In this document: positions 36,471-46,473 of the stretch, one piece after another
Layout of the letters: each line of letters starts with the position of its first letter
Numbering within the stretch: position 1 is the stretch's first letter
Assembly (NCBI RefSeq): GCF_000214355.1
Contig: NC_015577.1
Span: 1,287,121-1,351,120, forward strand
Length of the DNA: 64,000 nt
Direction: 5' to 3'
Source of the DNA: Leadbettera azotonutricia ZAS-9
Lineage (GTDB): Bacteria > Spirochaetota > Spirochaetia > Treponematales > Breznakiellaceae
Notes under the pieces: generated by a model
The model's database searches: none
The model's input: only the letters and a program-made list of their open reading frames with translations
Told to the model about the DNA's origin: nothing
Program-made: the position numbers and the translations under genes

Positions 36471-36559
36471 GGAGATAAATAATGAAAACTTTGTTCACAA
36501 AAATTTTAATACCTGCGGTTTTGCTTATCGTGTTAAGCGCTTGTACCAATGTTTTTGCG

Positions 36560-36566
36560 CCCCCCC
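36560..36566 (+). repeat. Homopolymer C7 tract at the frameshift
   Basis: Seven consecutive Cs just after the lipobox cysteine codons. Loss of one base restores a full-length lipoprotein; the present length separates the export signal from the remaining 1,600 codons. Such tracts are classical slipped-strand switches but also classical sequencing errors. Confidence 0.8.
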
Positions 36567-39015
36567 ACTCAAACATTTGAAAAAACCACCCCAAAGGGCG
36601 TTTTTTTAAAACTGGCTAATGGGGAAAGAACCGTAATGCCGGTAAAGCCTGATTCTTCCATTTATGATATAGCTCTCTATCAGAGGGCAAAAGATTCCAG
36701 CGAGAGCTGGGTCTTGGTTGATCCGCAGCCGCCTGCCGATACTAACGGCGCTATCGAAGTGGGATACCAGATAGACCTTGTAGATGCAGGCGACAACCTG
36801 GAGTATAAGGCCGACGTAAACGCCTTCCTGAAACTCGGCAATCAAAAGGGAGATCAGTGGGCTGAGGGATCAACCGGAGAAACACCGTTTTATAAAGACG
36901 TGGGTACCGTATCAATAATCCTCAGCCCCATAGCTCTTAGTGCTCCGGATGCCAAGGGTATCTTTAGCTGGGATCTCAGCCTCCCGTCCGGGGTTTCCAT
37001 AAAAAGCCTTGAATTATCGGGCGAGACTCTGGTAAATTTGGGTTCCCTTGCCGCAAGCGGAACAAAAACAGAAGTGCCTGCGGGTATTTACGATCTTGCC
37101 CTTGTCCTTGAAAAGACCGGCGAAGCTTATTATTACGTAGCTACCAGCCTCTATGCCCTGGTGTATATATACCCCGGCATGGAATCAAAAGCCGATAATG
37201 CAAGCCTGCAATTGGGGAACCTTGTATGGCCCGCCAAAGACATAACGGATATTGACATCTCCCTCAGCGCCTATGCCGGTTCCGGTACCACTACTGAATA
37301 TCTGGAGATCATAACAGGTTCTGATGTGGAACTTTTACCCGAAGATATTACCCTCAGGGCTTTCGATACGGGTATAACCAAAACAACCTTCGCCTCCGAA
37401 GACCTTCATAATATGGGCGGCGGTAAGTACCTGCTCAATATAGGCGCTTTTACACAAGGCGGACCCGTAAAGGTACGTATTTCCAAGCCCGGTTATAATA
37501 TTCATATTGATAATCCCGACTCTGTTGTCGAGGTATATAAAAATACTACGGATAAAATAATCGGCGCCGCCGCGCTGTTTGATTTCCTGCCCCCTGTTGC
37601 AGGGCTAATTCCGTTTAAGGATCCGGATAAACCCGGAACAAAACCTCCTGTTCCTGCCAGCGAATCATATACTAGTACAGACGCAACCCAATGGCCATGG
37701 GATCCGTCAAGCGCATTTGCAAGCGGCGAATACAGTGTTACCGTAACATTAAATGCTGCCAGCGGCTATCTTTTTGCTGAAGATATGGATATCGATACAG
37801 ACTCAGGCGGCGATGTCCGGAATATAGCCGTAAACGGGCCACGCACAGTAGTAACCTTCGTTGTGCATTTCAATGAAACCGCAAAGGTTCAAGGTTCCGA
37901 AATTGAAATCACCTATAAAGATGCCCAGGGATCCCCCCTTTCTGGGATTAATAAACTCCAGATAGGGCAGGTTTTGGATGCATCGGCAGAGGTTGTTTAT
38001 GAGTCTCTGAAGGTAGATCCTGATAACAATACACCTATTTGGGGCTCCAGTGATGAAAGCGTAGCCATAATAAATAGGGATACCGGCGTAATAAGGGCCA
38101 TGGGTGCGGGAACGACGTATATAAGTTATGTTACTGCAGGCGGTATGTTCTCCAATAGAACGTTGTTAACCGTAGCGGTTGCCTCCCAGACAGTTCCTCC
38201 TGCGTATTCTCCTACTTCCTTGGCGGATTTTGCCGGAGAAACCCTCAGCCTTAACCAGGTGCGCCTAAACCAGATTAACAGCCTTGCAAGCGGCGTCCCC
38301 GGCGGTAACGGTACTATTAAGTACAGCATAGCCTCGGGCGGCGATTTTGCGTCTATTAATGAAAACACCGGCGTCCTTACCATGGTGGGAACAGGGGTGG
38401 TAACCGTTAAGGTTACCATCAGTGATGCTGTCGGCTTTGTATGGTATTCAGGGGTGTCAGCTTCTATACCTCTAACTGCATGGCCGGTTACTCCGGTGTC
38501 CGGATTTACAGTTCTAAGCAGCAGCTTAAAAGCGCACCTCTCCTGGACAAGGCCTGCCGGTCCCGACGCGGCGTATCTTACGGGTTATGAAATTACCTAT
38601 ACTCCGAATGCTCCGGGTTCGCCAATAGAACTAGGTCCGAATCTTACCGCACATACTATTACGAACCTGACTAACGGTGTTGATTATACCTTTAGTATTC
38701 GGGCAAAATATAAAAGCAAGACCGATCGTATCATTCCTCCAAGCGAAGCAAAAACCGCTGCCGCCCGCTCGGTAAGTATTTTTACAAACAAAAAGATGTA
38801 CTGGATCGGGGACAGCTACAGCGCTAATTCCGTGGACTACAATGTCGGCTTATCCTACCCCGAAATGATAGCCTCAAGTTTGCAGGTTACCGATGCAGAG
38901 AGCGGCTGGAAAAACCAGTACAGCAAGGCCAAGATCGGAGCGTTTATGTCGTCCAGTAACTTCCTTGGAGCCCAGGTTCAGGAAGAACTAGAATGGATAG
39001 ATACCACCGAGGTTG

Positions 39016-40330
39016 ATTACCTCAGGGACAGCGCCGGAAGGATTTACTCACAATTGGGCAATCCTTCCAGGCTTTATTATGAAGCCGACGACGGTACCAT
39101 TAAAGTCAACGGCTCCTGGTCAACTGGGACCTACTATGCCGACACTAATGGTATTAAGTACTTTGTTAAAACTGACCCCGAAAGTGACAACACCTATTAT
39201 TCAACCGACAGTACAAACGGCCCCATCGGAATAATAAAAGTTGATTCTGCCGGTATTGTAGAAAGCTATATAGACGGCGCAAGTATTGTGTACACAAAAA
39301 AGACCGACAGCGATAACAATTATTATTCAACGGTGGAAGGCGTCAGCTCTCCCAATGGGGCCATCAGGCTTAATAATACGGGCCTAACCGAGTATTATAG
39401 ATGGACTTCGGGTACTACAGATTATACCAAGCAAACGGACAGCGATACCAAGTATTATTCAACGGGGGAAGGCAGCGCCTCCGCCGCCGGTACCATCCAA
39501 ATTGATACAACAGGTTTTACAGCCGAGTATTATTCAATAGGGAGTAGCGGCACTACTTATTATCAAAAAATGACCGACGACGATGATACATACTACTCGG
39601 ACAGTACCAATGGCAGTATCGTCAGTACCGGCAATTTAATTTTCTACCCTGATGCGCAAAGTGGTTGGACTAAGGTTAATAATCAACTATGGGCCTATAC
39701 TTCTTCTAACGGTACTAAAAGGTGGTATGAATATTCGTACCCCACCACTGCCGCCAGAACCTATTATTATCAGATAAACGCTACTTCAGGCGCCACTGTT
39801 ACCGCTAGTACCACGTCCTACAAAATTGCCGGAATGACTCTCAGGTATTACGCAAAAGGTACTTATAGCAGTAAATATTATCCGGCTAATTACCCAAGCG
39901 GGAATACCTATTATTTAGGGGGCAATGGAACCGTTAAAGTTTCGAATATGACTCTGCACCATTACTCAGATGGCGGGACGAATTATTATGGCCCCTATAC
40001 GTATCCAACCAGCAGTACGTATTATGAAGCAGGCGACGGAACCATCAAGGTAAACGGTATAACTTCTGTTTATATGTTTAACGGAACCAGGTACTACCCG
40101 TACACATATCCTGTGACAAACAGGTATTACCAGGCCGCTAACGGTGTCATATTGGTAAATACAAGCAATTTGACGTCAGGTGCTTATTATACGATGTCCG
40201 GCAGCCCCAACAAATATTTCTACCAAAAAACGGATACTGATACAACGTATTATATTGCTAATTATGGTACCAATGACGAAAAAATTGTGATGACCGCCGA
40301 TGGTCTGACAATTGTCTATAAGAAAAATCC
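39016..40330 (+). repeat. Tyrosine-rich repeat block inside the SGNH domain
   Basis: About ten degenerate units of roughly 40-45 codons with the pattern YY-x3-5-G-x-I-x-V-x3-G-x4-Y, often followed by K-T-D-x-D-x-x-YYS. Examples: KTDSDNNYYSTVEG, QTDSDTKYYSTGEG, MTDDDDTYYSDSTNG, TYPTSSTYYEAGDGTIKVNG. Tyrosine pairs recur throughout. Reminiscent of choline-binding or glucan-binding repeats in layout but no family assignment is made. Confidence 0.7.
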
Positions 40331-41417
40331 GATCAGCACCGGGAATATTGTCTGGCAGGACGCGACCAATGTAGGCTGGGATGTGGATACCAACCTGTTG
40401 ACGCTGGACGATCCTTCCACGCCGGAGGTTATTGAGGCCGATGACGGAAGGTTGTTCCACAGCATCAGCCAGGCAAGGGCTATTATGGACCGTACATCCG
40501 ATTCGTCCTTTGAGGGCAATATTGTCATACAGCTTGGGGCCAATGACTATGTCTACTACCGTAACTACAACTCCGATACCTTCAAAGACCTGCCTATAGT
40601 GCCGATACGGGAAAATTACTTGTCTGACGCGGCGTACGACGCGGCTAAGGCGGCATTCGACGATGCTATCGCAAATCATCTTTACGCTTATCCGCAGTTG
40701 TTGATGCCGGTAGACGGCTATGTCGATTCGGTTAATTTCACAAGTGTGAACGCCGGTACGCATGATTTTAACGCTATTCTGACGGAACTGAAAACATGGC
40801 TGGTAAACAACAGCGGAGCTTTGAATATACCTGACAATATCGGTGTGAGTGGAAGCGTTGCCAGCCCCAGTATGGCGTCCCCCTACATTTCCCCCTGGCG
40901 TAATCCTGATGAGCAGCCCGGCGTGGATAATGAAGGCGATGTACGGGAAAGCTTCTGGACCGGTTCTGCCAGTTCCCTTTTGGGAATTATTCTTAACCTT
41001 CATAACCGCTTCCCCAATGCAGGTATTGTGGTTCTGGGTATGTACTTTAATGACTCAGTGGGAACCACTTTGGATAACGCCTATTACAACAACTTGTCAG
41101 AAGGAGAGAAAGCCAATCATCCTAACCCGGCTACACACTCCCTTGTGTATTCCGCGAGCCAATACGACAGGGCTTACAAAGAAATGGTAAAGCTGGCCAA
41201 GCAAAATTTCGGCATCGAAAAGGTTACCTTTAGGCGGATCTCTTCGGTACTCTGCGGTGAATATGGGTTCGCATTAAGCGATCTTGATTCGGCTAATACC
41301 TATCATCCGAGTGAAAATGCCAATAGAAACAAAATTTACCCTGCGGTTGAAAAGGTGCTTAACCAGATTGAAAGCTGGGATCTGATAGAAGATGCAGTTG
41401 AGTTTTAATTGAACGTT

Positions 41418-41446
41418 GGCCGCCCCGGATACTCGGGGCGGCTTTA
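41418..41446 (+). terminator. GC-rich hairpin terminator
   Basis: Stem GCCGCCCCG (41419-41427), six-base loop, CGGGGCGGC (41434-41442), then TTTAT. It lies 10 bases after the stop of the giant SGNH gene and before the preferred start of the next gene. The T-run is short, so termination may be partial. Confidence 0.65.
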
Positions 41447-41468
41447 TATGATTAACGAGGCATCCGGC

Positions 41469-42392
41469 ATGGTTCAGAACAAAGAGAATGGTTTTTTGTC
41501 TGTTGTATTGTATATGTATAATAACGAAAAAGGGATTCGTCACTTTTTCAACTCTTTGTACGGCGCCCTGGATGCGAATTTTGAACACTTTGAAATTATC
41601 TGCGTGAACGACGGTTCCGAAGACAAGGCCATGGCTTTTGTTGAGGAATTCGCCAAAAATGTACATGATGGCAAAATCATAACCGTCCTTACCATGAGCG
41701 GGCATCAGGGCATAGAGGCAGCCATGAACGCCGGGGTCGATTTGGCCATCGGCGACTGGATTTTTGAATTTGACATCATCGAGGAAGGTTTTGACGGGAA
41801 GCTTATTATGGAAGTGTATCGCAAGGCTGTGTCCGGTTATGACATTGTAACGGCGGCGCCCAAAAATATCCATTCTTTGTCTTCAAAATTATTTTACCGT
41901 GTTTACAATTTTGTCGGCAATGAAAATTTATCCAGCGAGAGTTTTATACTCATTTCGCGCCGCGCCCTGAACCGTATTAAGACCATAAACCAGTTTGTTC
42001 CGTACCGGAAAGTTTTGTATTCCCGTTCCGGTTTGCCAATTGTAAAGATGTATTACGATAACAGGAGCTGGGAAAAAAGTGAGCGGCCAAAAAACGGATC
42101 AGATTTGGCTCTGGAATCCCTTATCCTTTTTACCAGAGCCATTCAGAGCATTTCGCTGATTATTTCTGTTTTTTTCGCCCTTTTTACCACCGCTTTCGGT
42201 ATTTATATTCTGATAATACGGTTTTTTCATATATTTTCACCCGAAGGCTGGGCCACCCAGATGTTGTTTTTAAGCATCGGCTTTTTCGGTGTTTTCATTT
42301 TATTTTTTTTTGTAATTAAGTATCTGTCTGTTATTTTAAATGTTGTTTTTGTAAAACAGCGTTACCTTGTAGAATCAGTCAGAAAATTGTAG
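41469..42392 (+). CDS. GT2 glycosyltransferase with two C-terminal membrane helices (GtrB-like)
   Basis: Expected to load a sugar from a nucleotide donor onto polyprenyl phosphate. The GT-A domain shows FLSVVLYMYNNEKG, FEIICVNDGSEDK and the DxD-region FEFDIIEEG; two membrane helices (about residues 235-260 and 275-300) end the protein, as in GtrB/ArnC-type enzymes. The open frame extends up to 41409 (TTG), but the ATG at 41469 is chosen because GAGG lies 8 bases before it and a terminator hairpin occupies 41418-41446. It heads a cluster ending with a GtrA flippase, which normally partners such an enzyme. Confidence 0.85.
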   Translation: MVQNKENGFLSVVLYMYNNEKGIRHFFNSLYGALDANFEHFEIICVNDGSEDKAMAFVEEFAKNVHDGKIITVLTMSGHQGIEAAMNAGVDLAIGDWIFEFDIIEEGFDGKLIMEVYRKAVSGYDIVTAAPKNIHSLSSKLFYRVYNFVGNENLSSESFILISRRALNRIKTINQFVPYRKVLYSRSGLPIVKMYYDNRSWEKSERPKNGSDLALESLILFTRAIQSISLIISVFFALFTTAFGIYILIIRFFHIFSPEGWATQMLFLSIGFFGVFILFFFVIKYLSVILNVVFVKQRYLVESVRKL

Positions 42393-42424
42393 AGCCTGGT
42401 TAAACCGGACACAAGGAGTAGTTA

Positions 42425-43408
42425 TTGGAACTTGTCACCTATGACGAAAAATATGAATCCCTTTGGGACGGCTTTATAAAAGAAGAATCCGTCAATGGTG
42501 AATTTATGCATACAAGGAATTTCCTGAATTATCACCACAAGGGAAAATTCACAGATTGTTCTTTCCTGATTTACGACGGGGCAAATTTGGCTGCCGTAAT
42601 TCCGGCTTGCGAACGGCTTGAGGATGGCGAAAAGATTTATTTTTCCCATGGAGGCGCTTCTTTTGGCGGTTTTGTTATCGGCCGGAAATATTATAACGCC
42701 AAGCATGCTATGGATATGGTAAAGGCCCTGGAAGACCGTGTCAGGGAGTCCGGGTTTACAGAGGTGCATTTAAAAATGACCCCCGATTTGTTTTGCCGGG
42801 AAAAGAGTGATTTGCTCCAGTTTGTTTTAATGCACAGCGGTTATGCTGTATACGCTGATATCAGTACATTTATTGATTTTGCGGATTATAAAGAAAATAT
42901 CGAAGATAATTTCGACGGCAGGCAGAAACGGAATTACAAAGCTGCATTAAAATTCGGCCCTGAATTCAGGGAAATAACAGATGATACCGGGATTATCAGT
43001 TTTTATAGGATCCTTGTTAAAAACCATTTAAAATTTGAAGCAGTTCCGGCGCACACCCTGGATGAACTATATGAAATTTGCAAGAGGCTTGGCGATAGTA
43101 TTAAATTTTTTGGTGTTTTCTTGGGAGGCACTTTATGCGCATGCAGTATGGTGCTTGAATACAAATATGCCAATATACTGCATACACAGTATTTGGCGAT
43201 GGACTACGATTACGCATTAAACAGGCCCAGTGCGTTCCTTTACTATAATTTGATTGATTGGGCGCGTAAATGCGGTTTTAGCAAACTTTCCTGGGGTGTT
43301 TCTTCGAACAGCAGGGGAGCCTTTTTGAACGATACGCTTTTGTCATTTAAGGAATCCGTAGGGAGCAGGTACTCCCTTAACCGTGGCTTTACAAAAAAGC
43401 TGCGATAA
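42425..43408 (+). CDS. FemAB/GNAT-like acyltransferase, copy 1
   Basis: 327 residues resembling the FemAB/GNAT-type acetyltransferase family (Acetyltransf_6): FMHTRNFLNYHHKGKF at the N-terminus, SHGGASFGGFVIG in the first lobe, the QKRNYKAALK helix, and the second-lobe acetyl-CoA-fold strands (FFGVFLGGTLCACSMVL, HTQYLAMDYDYA, LSWGVSSNSRG). TTG start at 42425 is 6 bases after AAGGAG. Immediately followed by a paralogue with the same layout. Could acylate an amino-sugar, lipid head group or peptide; substrate unknown. Cytoplasmic, no signal peptide. Confidence 0.75.
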   Translation: MELVTYDEKYESLWDGFIKEESVNGEFMHTRNFLNYHHKGKFTDCSFLIYDGANLAAVIPACERLEDGEKIYFSHGGASFGGFVIGRKYYNAKHAMDMVKALEDRVRESGFTEVHLKMTPDLFCREKSDLLQFVLMHSGYAVYADISTFIDFADYKENIEDNFDGRQKRNYKAALKFGPEFREITDDTGIISFYRILVKNHLKFEAVPAHTLDELYEICKRLGDSIKFFGVFLGGTLCACSMVLEYKYANILHTQYLAMDYDYALNRPSAFLYYNLIDWARKCGFSKLSWGVSSNSRGAFLNDTLLSFKESVGSRYSLNRGFTKKLR

Positions 43409-43430
43409 ATTTTTTTAATGAAGGTTTTTT

Positions 43431-44408
43431 ATGAATATCATTTCATACGAAGATAAATATGAAGCACAGTGGGACGCCTTTGTAAATGATACGGCTGTTA
43501 ACGGCGCCCTGATGCATACGAGGAATTTTTTAGCTTACCATCCAAAGGGAAAATTCGAGGATTGTTCATGCCTGATATTCGACGGGGATGAATTGGCGGG
43601 GATAGTCCCGGCATGCGTGAAAACCGAAGCCGGCAAGAAAGCCTTTTTCTCCCATGCGGGCGCCTCTTACGGCGGGATTGTAGTAAACCATGAGTACTAC
43701 AACGGGAAGAAAGTAATCGAAATGGTTGATACCCTTGAAAATTTTGTAAAAGAAGCGCATTTTGGCCAAATAATTTTAAAAATTACTCCTGATCTGTTTT
43801 GCCGGGAAAAGAGCGATTTGCTTCAGTATGTATTAAGGTACCGGGGTTACAGCGATTATTGCGAATTGGCGGCTTATATCGATTATGCTGATTATAAACA
43901 GGACCTGATTGCGAATATCAGTTCCCACAGGCTGCGGAAGCTTAAAACTGCCTTAAAAAACAACCTGGAATTCAGGATTCTTACAGAGGACGAGGACGTC
44001 CGGAACATCCATGCCGTTATTACAAAAAATTATTTAAAATTTGAAACCAAGCCGATACACTCTGCGGAAGAGATGCTTGATTTTAAAAACAAGAGGCTTC
44101 CGGACAAGGTGGTATTCGTCGCCGCCTATTCGGGCGGTACAATGGCCGCCGGGGGTATGCTGTTCCTGTTTGGAAAAGTTGCCCACGCCCAGTATCTTTC
44201 GCAGGATTATGATTTTGATGATGTTTTCCCCAATGTATATCTATACCACAAGACAATAGAATGGGCCCGTGACCACGGTTTTGAAAAACTGTCCTTCGGC
44301 ATCAACACCACCTACCGGGGGGCTGTATTGAACACGGGCTTATTGGATTTTAAGGAATCTTTTGGCAGCAAACATGCAGTGAACAGGACCTATTACAAGG
44401 AGCTATGA
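43431..44408 (+). CDS. FemAB/GNAT-like acyltransferase, copy 2
   Basis: Paralogue of the preceding gene: the same N-terminal motif (LMHTRNFLAYHPKGKF), ITPDLFCREKSDLLQYVL against MTPDLFCREKSDLLQFVL, and a closing strand FEKLSFGINTTYRG against FSKLSWGVSSNSRG. By eye roughly half the residues are identical. The two genes most likely arose by tandem duplication and may act as a pair on related substrates. ATG start, 22 bases after copy 1; the next gene begins 3 bases after its stop. Confidence 0.75.
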   Translation: MNIISYEDKYEAQWDAFVNDTAVNGALMHTRNFLAYHPKGKFEDCSCLIFDGDELAGIVPACVKTEAGKKAFFSHAGASYGGIVVNHEYYNGKKVIEMVDTLENFVKEAHFGQIILKITPDLFCREKSDLLQYVLRYRGYSDYCELAAYIDYADYKQDLIANISSHRLRKLKTALKNNLEFRILTEDEDVRNIHAVITKNYLKFETKPIHSAEEMLDFKNKRLPDKVVFVAAYSGGTMAAGGMLFLFGKVAHAQYLSQDYDFDDVFPNVYLYHKTIEWARDHGFEKLSFGINTTYRGAVLNTGLLDFKESFGSKHAVNRTYYKEL

Positions 44409-44411
44409 AAT

Positions 44412-45161
44412 ATGGCAGAACAGACGGGAACCGGCAGATGCAAAGCCTCGGTATCGATGCTTATACCTGCTTATAACGAAGAAGATATACTCCTGCCCGC
44501 ATTGGAACGAAGCCTGGAATGTTTTCAAAGGGATTTTGAAGATTACGAGATTGTTTTGATTAATGACGGAAGCAAAGATAACACCGGGGCGATAATAGAT
44601 GAATTTGTCAAAACCCACGATCATGCAGTTGCCCTGCATAATCTGATCAATTTGAATTACGGGGCTTCCATTCAGCGGGGGTTTGTAGCCGCTAGCAAGA
44701 AATACGTATTCGCCAACGCCGCCGATTTGCCCCTGGACCCGGGAAAAGTCCGGGAACTTATCGAAAAATCCGAAAATGAAAATATTGACGTCCTCTGCGT
44801 TGAGAGGATGGAGTACCTGGGTACATCTGCCTGGCGCAGGTTTGCGTCTCTTGTGAACCGGGCTTTAATACTTATGCTGTTCCCGAACGGCAAGAAAGGG
44901 ATACGGGATACGAACTACCTCCAGATATTCAGGCGCAGCATTATAGAAGATATTTTGCCTTTGGCGCGTTCGCCGATATTTACCATGCCGGAAATGATAT
45001 TCAGGGCGCGGTATAAAAAAATCTATAAGGTCGTTCCGGTTGAATTTGAATACAAGGCGATGTCGGTAAGGAAAGGCGCTTTTGGCCATCCCAATGATAT
45101 TTTCTGGGGTATTTACGACATGCTGCGTTTCCGTCTGCGCGTATGGCAGCGAAATTATTGA
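44412..45161 (+). CDS. GT2 glycosyltransferase (dolichol-phosphate-mannose-synthase-like)
   Basis: Soluble GT-A enzyme of 249 residues with VSMLIPAYNEED, YEIVLINDGSKDNTG, LNYGASIQRGF and NAADLPLDPG (the acidic metal-binding region), then a basic C-terminal segment RKGAFGHPNDIFWGIYDMLRFR. It lacks the C-terminal membrane helices of its upstream relative. Expected to transfer a sugar from a nucleotide donor to polyprenyl phosphate for use by GtrA and a membrane transferase. Lies 3 bases after the second FemAB-like gene. Confidence 0.87.
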   Translation: MAEQTGTGRCKASVSMLIPAYNEEDILLPALERSLECFQRDFEDYEIVLINDGSKDNTGAIIDEFVKTHDHAVALHNLINLNYGASIQRGFVAASKKYVFANAADLPLDPGKVRELIEKSENENIDVLCVERMEYLGTSAWRRFASLVNRALILMLFPNGKKGIRDTNYLQIFRRSIIEDILPLARSPIFTMPEMIFRARYKKIYKVVPVEFEYKAMSVRKGAFGHPNDIFWGIYDMLRFRLRVWQRNY

Positions 45162-45176
45162 TCATAAAAGGATTCT

Positions 45177-45617
45177 ATGACAGGTAAAATTATACGTCTT
45201 ATTAAAGAGAACGCGGCTGCGATAAAACAGTTTATCGGGTTTTGTATAGTCGGTGTTTCCAATACCCTGATAAGTCTTGCAATTTATTATGCAATGGTCT
45301 ACCTGGGCGTCCATTATCAGATAGCCAATGTGGTAAGTTATGTCATCAGCATATTTAACGCTTATTTCTGGAACAGGTGGCTGGTGTTTAAAAAACGCAG
45401 CGAACCCCGTACCGGGCAGTTAATAAGAACGTATATCAGTTATGGTTTTACCCTTGGACTGAGCGCTTTGCTTTTGTATATTTTGGTTGATGTTTTTAAT
45501 ATATCCAGCTATATTGCCCCGATCATCATTTTGTTCATCACTACGCCTGTCAATTTTTTGCTGAACAAGTTCTGGACCTTCAGGGAACCGAAAAATTCTC
45601 CCCCTGCAGCAGGGTAA
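45177..45617 (+). CDS. GtrA family flippase
   Basis: 146 residues with four membrane helices, the usual size and topology of GtrA proteins that move polyprenyl-phosphate sugars across the inner membrane. Signature segments: IKQFIGFCIVGVSNTLI in the first helix, FNAYFWNRWLVFK between helices two and three, and NFLLNKFWTFRE at the end. AAAGGA precedes the ATG. Position directly after a DPM-like GT2 supports the call. Confidence 0.9.
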   Translation: MTGKIIRLIKENAAAIKQFIGFCIVGVSNTLISLAIYYAMVYLGVHYQIANVVSYVISIFNAYFWNRWLVFKKRSEPRTGQLIRTYISYGFTLGLSALLLYILVDVFNISSYIAPIIILFITTPVNFLLNKFWTFREPKNSPPAAG

Positions 45618-45626
45618 TAGCGAAAC

Positions 45627-46466
45627 ATGACCCGCAAAAAAAAACGTGTAATAGCGTTCATTGTAATTGCCTTGCTTATTGTATATATGATTATGATATA
45701 TAGAAATTTACAGATCCGTGTCTATAGGCTGGAAACCCCTCTCCTGTCCGAAAATACGGTTATACGTATTGTTCTAATATCTGATTTGCACAGCCAGATT
45801 TACGGGAAAGATCAAAGCCCGTTAATCGAAAAGGTAATAAAACTTGAACCGGATTTGATATTTCTTACCGGCGACATCCTGGACGACAGGGTGCCCGACA
45901 CAGGGACGCTTTTATTCTTATCAGGCGTTAAGGATCTTGCCCCCATGTATTATGTTACCGGCAATCATGAACGCATGAGCCGTCGTTTTGAAGAAAGAAT
46001 GGAACTGCTCCGGTCTTTCGGCGTGGTTATTCTGCCGGATGCCTATATTGAAACTGAAGTAAAAGGAAATGAAATAATAATAGCCGGCCTGGATGACCCT
46101 TATATAAGCTGGCCTGTTGACAAAGATCAGTCTGAAATAATGGAAAAAACATTCAGAGAACTGGATCAAAGAAAAGAGTACAAGATACTCCTGGCTCACC
46201 GCCCGGAACGCGTCGAGCAGTACCTTGAATATTCTTTTAACCTGATTGTTAATGGGCACTCCCACGGCGGGCAAGTGCGAATTCCCCTTATCCTGAACGG
46301 CCTCTATGCCCCCAATCAGGGATTTTTTCCAAAATATACCGGCGGTTTGTATAAACACGGCGGGACTATGCAGATAGTGAGCCGGGGACTTTCTGACATG
46401 GAAAAAATCCCAAGGATATTTAACCCGACGGAACTGGTTTGCATAATCGTAAAATCTGGCAAATGA
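45627..46466 (+). CDS. Membrane-anchored metallophosphoesterase (YkuE-like)
   Basis: One N-terminal membrane helix (about residues 8-25), then a calcineurin-like phosphoesterase domain with all metal motifs: ISDLH (D53, H55), LTGDILDD, TGNHE, ILLAHRP and NGHSHGGQVRIP. The last motif is typical of the YkuE/YaeI group, some of which act on lipid A precursors or phospholipids. Closes the glycan-transfer cluster and converges on the GH5 gene with a 7-base gap. Confidence 0.9.
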   Translation: MTRKKKRVIAFIVIALLIVYMIMIYRNLQIRVYRLETPLLSENTVIRIVLISDLHSQIYGKDQSPLIEKVIKLEPDLIFLTGDILDDRVPDTGTLLFLSGVKDLAPMYYVTGNHERMSRRFEERMELLRSFGVVILPDAYIETEVKGNEIIIAGLDDPYISWPVDKDQSEIMEKTFRELDQRKEYKILLAHRPERVEQYLEYSFNLIVNGHSHGGQVRIPLILNGLYAPNQGFFPKYTGGLYKHGGTMQIVSRGLSDMEKIPRIFNPTELVCIIVKSGK

Positions 46467-46473
46467 GCCTGCC

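Larger units (their letters stand above)
36482..41408 (+). pseudogene. Giant SGNH-domain lipoprotein, frame broken in a C7 tract (possibly phase-variable)
   Basis: The ATG at 36482 has GGAG 7 bases upstream and encodes a lipoprotein signal (LIPAVLLIVLSAC), but the frame ends at 36578 after 32 codons. The rest (1,619 codons open from 36549) is in another frame. The C7 run at 36560-36566 explains it: with six Cs the signal peptide joins the long frame as ...NVFAPPTQTFEK. Domains of the long part, numbered from 36549: shared module with VYIYPGM (about 1-235), beta repeats (about 235-445), Big2-like units (about 450-650), FN3 (about 655-740), then an SGNH hydrolase domain with WIGDSY (S756), GAND (1330-1333) and TYHPS (H1586). 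A tyrosine-rich repeat block of about 500 residues separates the first two catalytic blocks. Either a sequencing error, an off-phase gene or a recent mutation. Confidence 0.75.

Noticed and set aside
40176-41003. 275-codon minus-strand frame inside the SGNH gene
   Set aside because: Overlaps the conserved GAND block of the + strand gene and shows no protein features.
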